Shown in pieces: positions 63,796 through 64,000 of a stretch of 64,000 nt of DNA. The stretch lies in contig NZ_PUDR01000004.1 of NCBI RefSeq assembly GCF_003012935.1, positions 248,001 to 312,000 on the forward strand, in the 5' to 3' direction. The stretch comes from Pannonibacter carbonis. Its GTDB lineage: Bacteria; Pseudomonadota; Alphaproteobacteria; Rhizobiales; Stappiaceae. The notes under the pieces were generated by a model that saw only the letters and a list, made by a program, of their open reading frames with translations, made no database searches and was not told where the DNA came from. Numbering within the stretch: position 1 is the first letter of the stretch; every line of letters starts with the position of its first letter. A program made the position numbers and the translations under genes.

Positions 63796-64000
63796 TTACT
63801 TCTTGTCGTCGTCCTTGACTTCTTCGAAGTCGGCATCGACGACATCATCCTTGCCGGCCTCGTCGGCGTCGGAGGAGCCGCCCTCGGCTTCCGCCTGCGA
63901 AGCCTTGTACATGGCCTCGCCCAGCTTCATCGAGACTTCAGCCAGAGCCTGGGTCTTGGCCTGGATGTCGGCGACATCTTCGCTGGCCAATGCCGTCTTC
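63796..64000 (-). CDS. dnaK: Molecular chaperone DnaK, C-terminal end only
   Basis: The last 68 codons of Hsp70, cut by the window edge. [22 protein letters not shown] is the helical lid end, and the tail is acidic and ends [13 protein letters not shown], the usual DnaK C-terminus recognised by co-chaperones. The frame continues to the last base. Position and orientation upstream of dnaJ support the call. Confidence 0.92.
   Translation of the reverse strand, partial: KTALASEDVADIQAKTQALAEVSMKLGEAMYKASQAEAEGGSSDADEAGKDDVVDADFEEVKDDDKK

Overview
The window is GC-rich, densely coded DNA from an alphaproteobacterial chromosome, most likely order Hyphomicrobiales (Rhizobiales). The placement is inferred from gene order and family types: aroA-cmk-rpsA beside a divergent FYDLN-acid gene, rsmI-yraN-gshB with a divergent PBP activator, hslV-hslU, dnaK-dnaJ, an SRP RNA upstream of dnaX, Sinorhizobium-type pmtA and olsB, a ROSE-like thermometer, an ECF41 sigma factor, and a DnaX with the rhizobial reduced zinc site. 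I cannot name a genus; a Stappiaceae-like organism is a guess. I see no prophage, IS element, integron or CRISPR array. Nearly everything looks like core or stable accessory chromosome.

Layout. 1-3 kb: glutaryl-CoA dehydrogenase and an ECF41 sigma factor/AhpD-like operon with its own ECF-type promoter. 3-8 kb: a LysR regulator and four glycosyltransferases in two convergent blocks (surface polysaccharide). 8-14.8 kb: DMT exporter, divergent nitroreductase/LysR pair, small membrane enzymes, RecQ, periplasmic MsrA, YbjQ. 14.9-17.4 kb: dnaX, SRP RNA, and an unrecognised 31-codon ORF with an exceptionally strong ribosome binding site and its own terminator. 17.5-21.4 kb: DUF5993-DsbB, DUF1150-Hsp20 with sigma-32 promoter and thermometer, YjbR, two secreted unknowns, rpsU, csp; then xerC.

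22.7-32 kb is the most striking region: two complete Ugp-type ABC importer operons (B-A-E-C) arranged head to head. Their ugpC genes and terminators form a 1.23-kb near-identical inverted repeat, while the binding proteins and permeases have diverged. The 517-bp region between the operons carries repeated palindromes that look like operators. A Na/Pi cotransporter-like protein follows. Together with a PhoB-box-like triple repeat upstream of olsB (44.5 kb) and with pmtA (62 kb), the window is rich in phosphate and membrane-lipid functions.

34-55 kb: tRNA-Ala(GGC), aroA-cmk, rpsA, HIT, NudC, a histidine phosphatase, a lytic transglycosylase, OlsB, a hybrid histidine kinase, YifB, a Tat-exported cyclase, gshB-yraN-rsmI, a PBP activator and coaBC. 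55-64 kb: a photolyase overlapping a DUF2256 gene, LexA-box-controlled mmcB, a hydrolase/TPR-like unknown coupled to hslVU, an FMN reductase, pmtA, dnaJ, and the 3' end of dnaK, which runs off the window.

Start codons were moved inward from the longest reading frame wherever a Shine-Dalgarno sequence, family length or signal peptide supported it. Family assignments come from recognising motifs by eye, without database searches. Bases 1-68 hold nothing I can identify.
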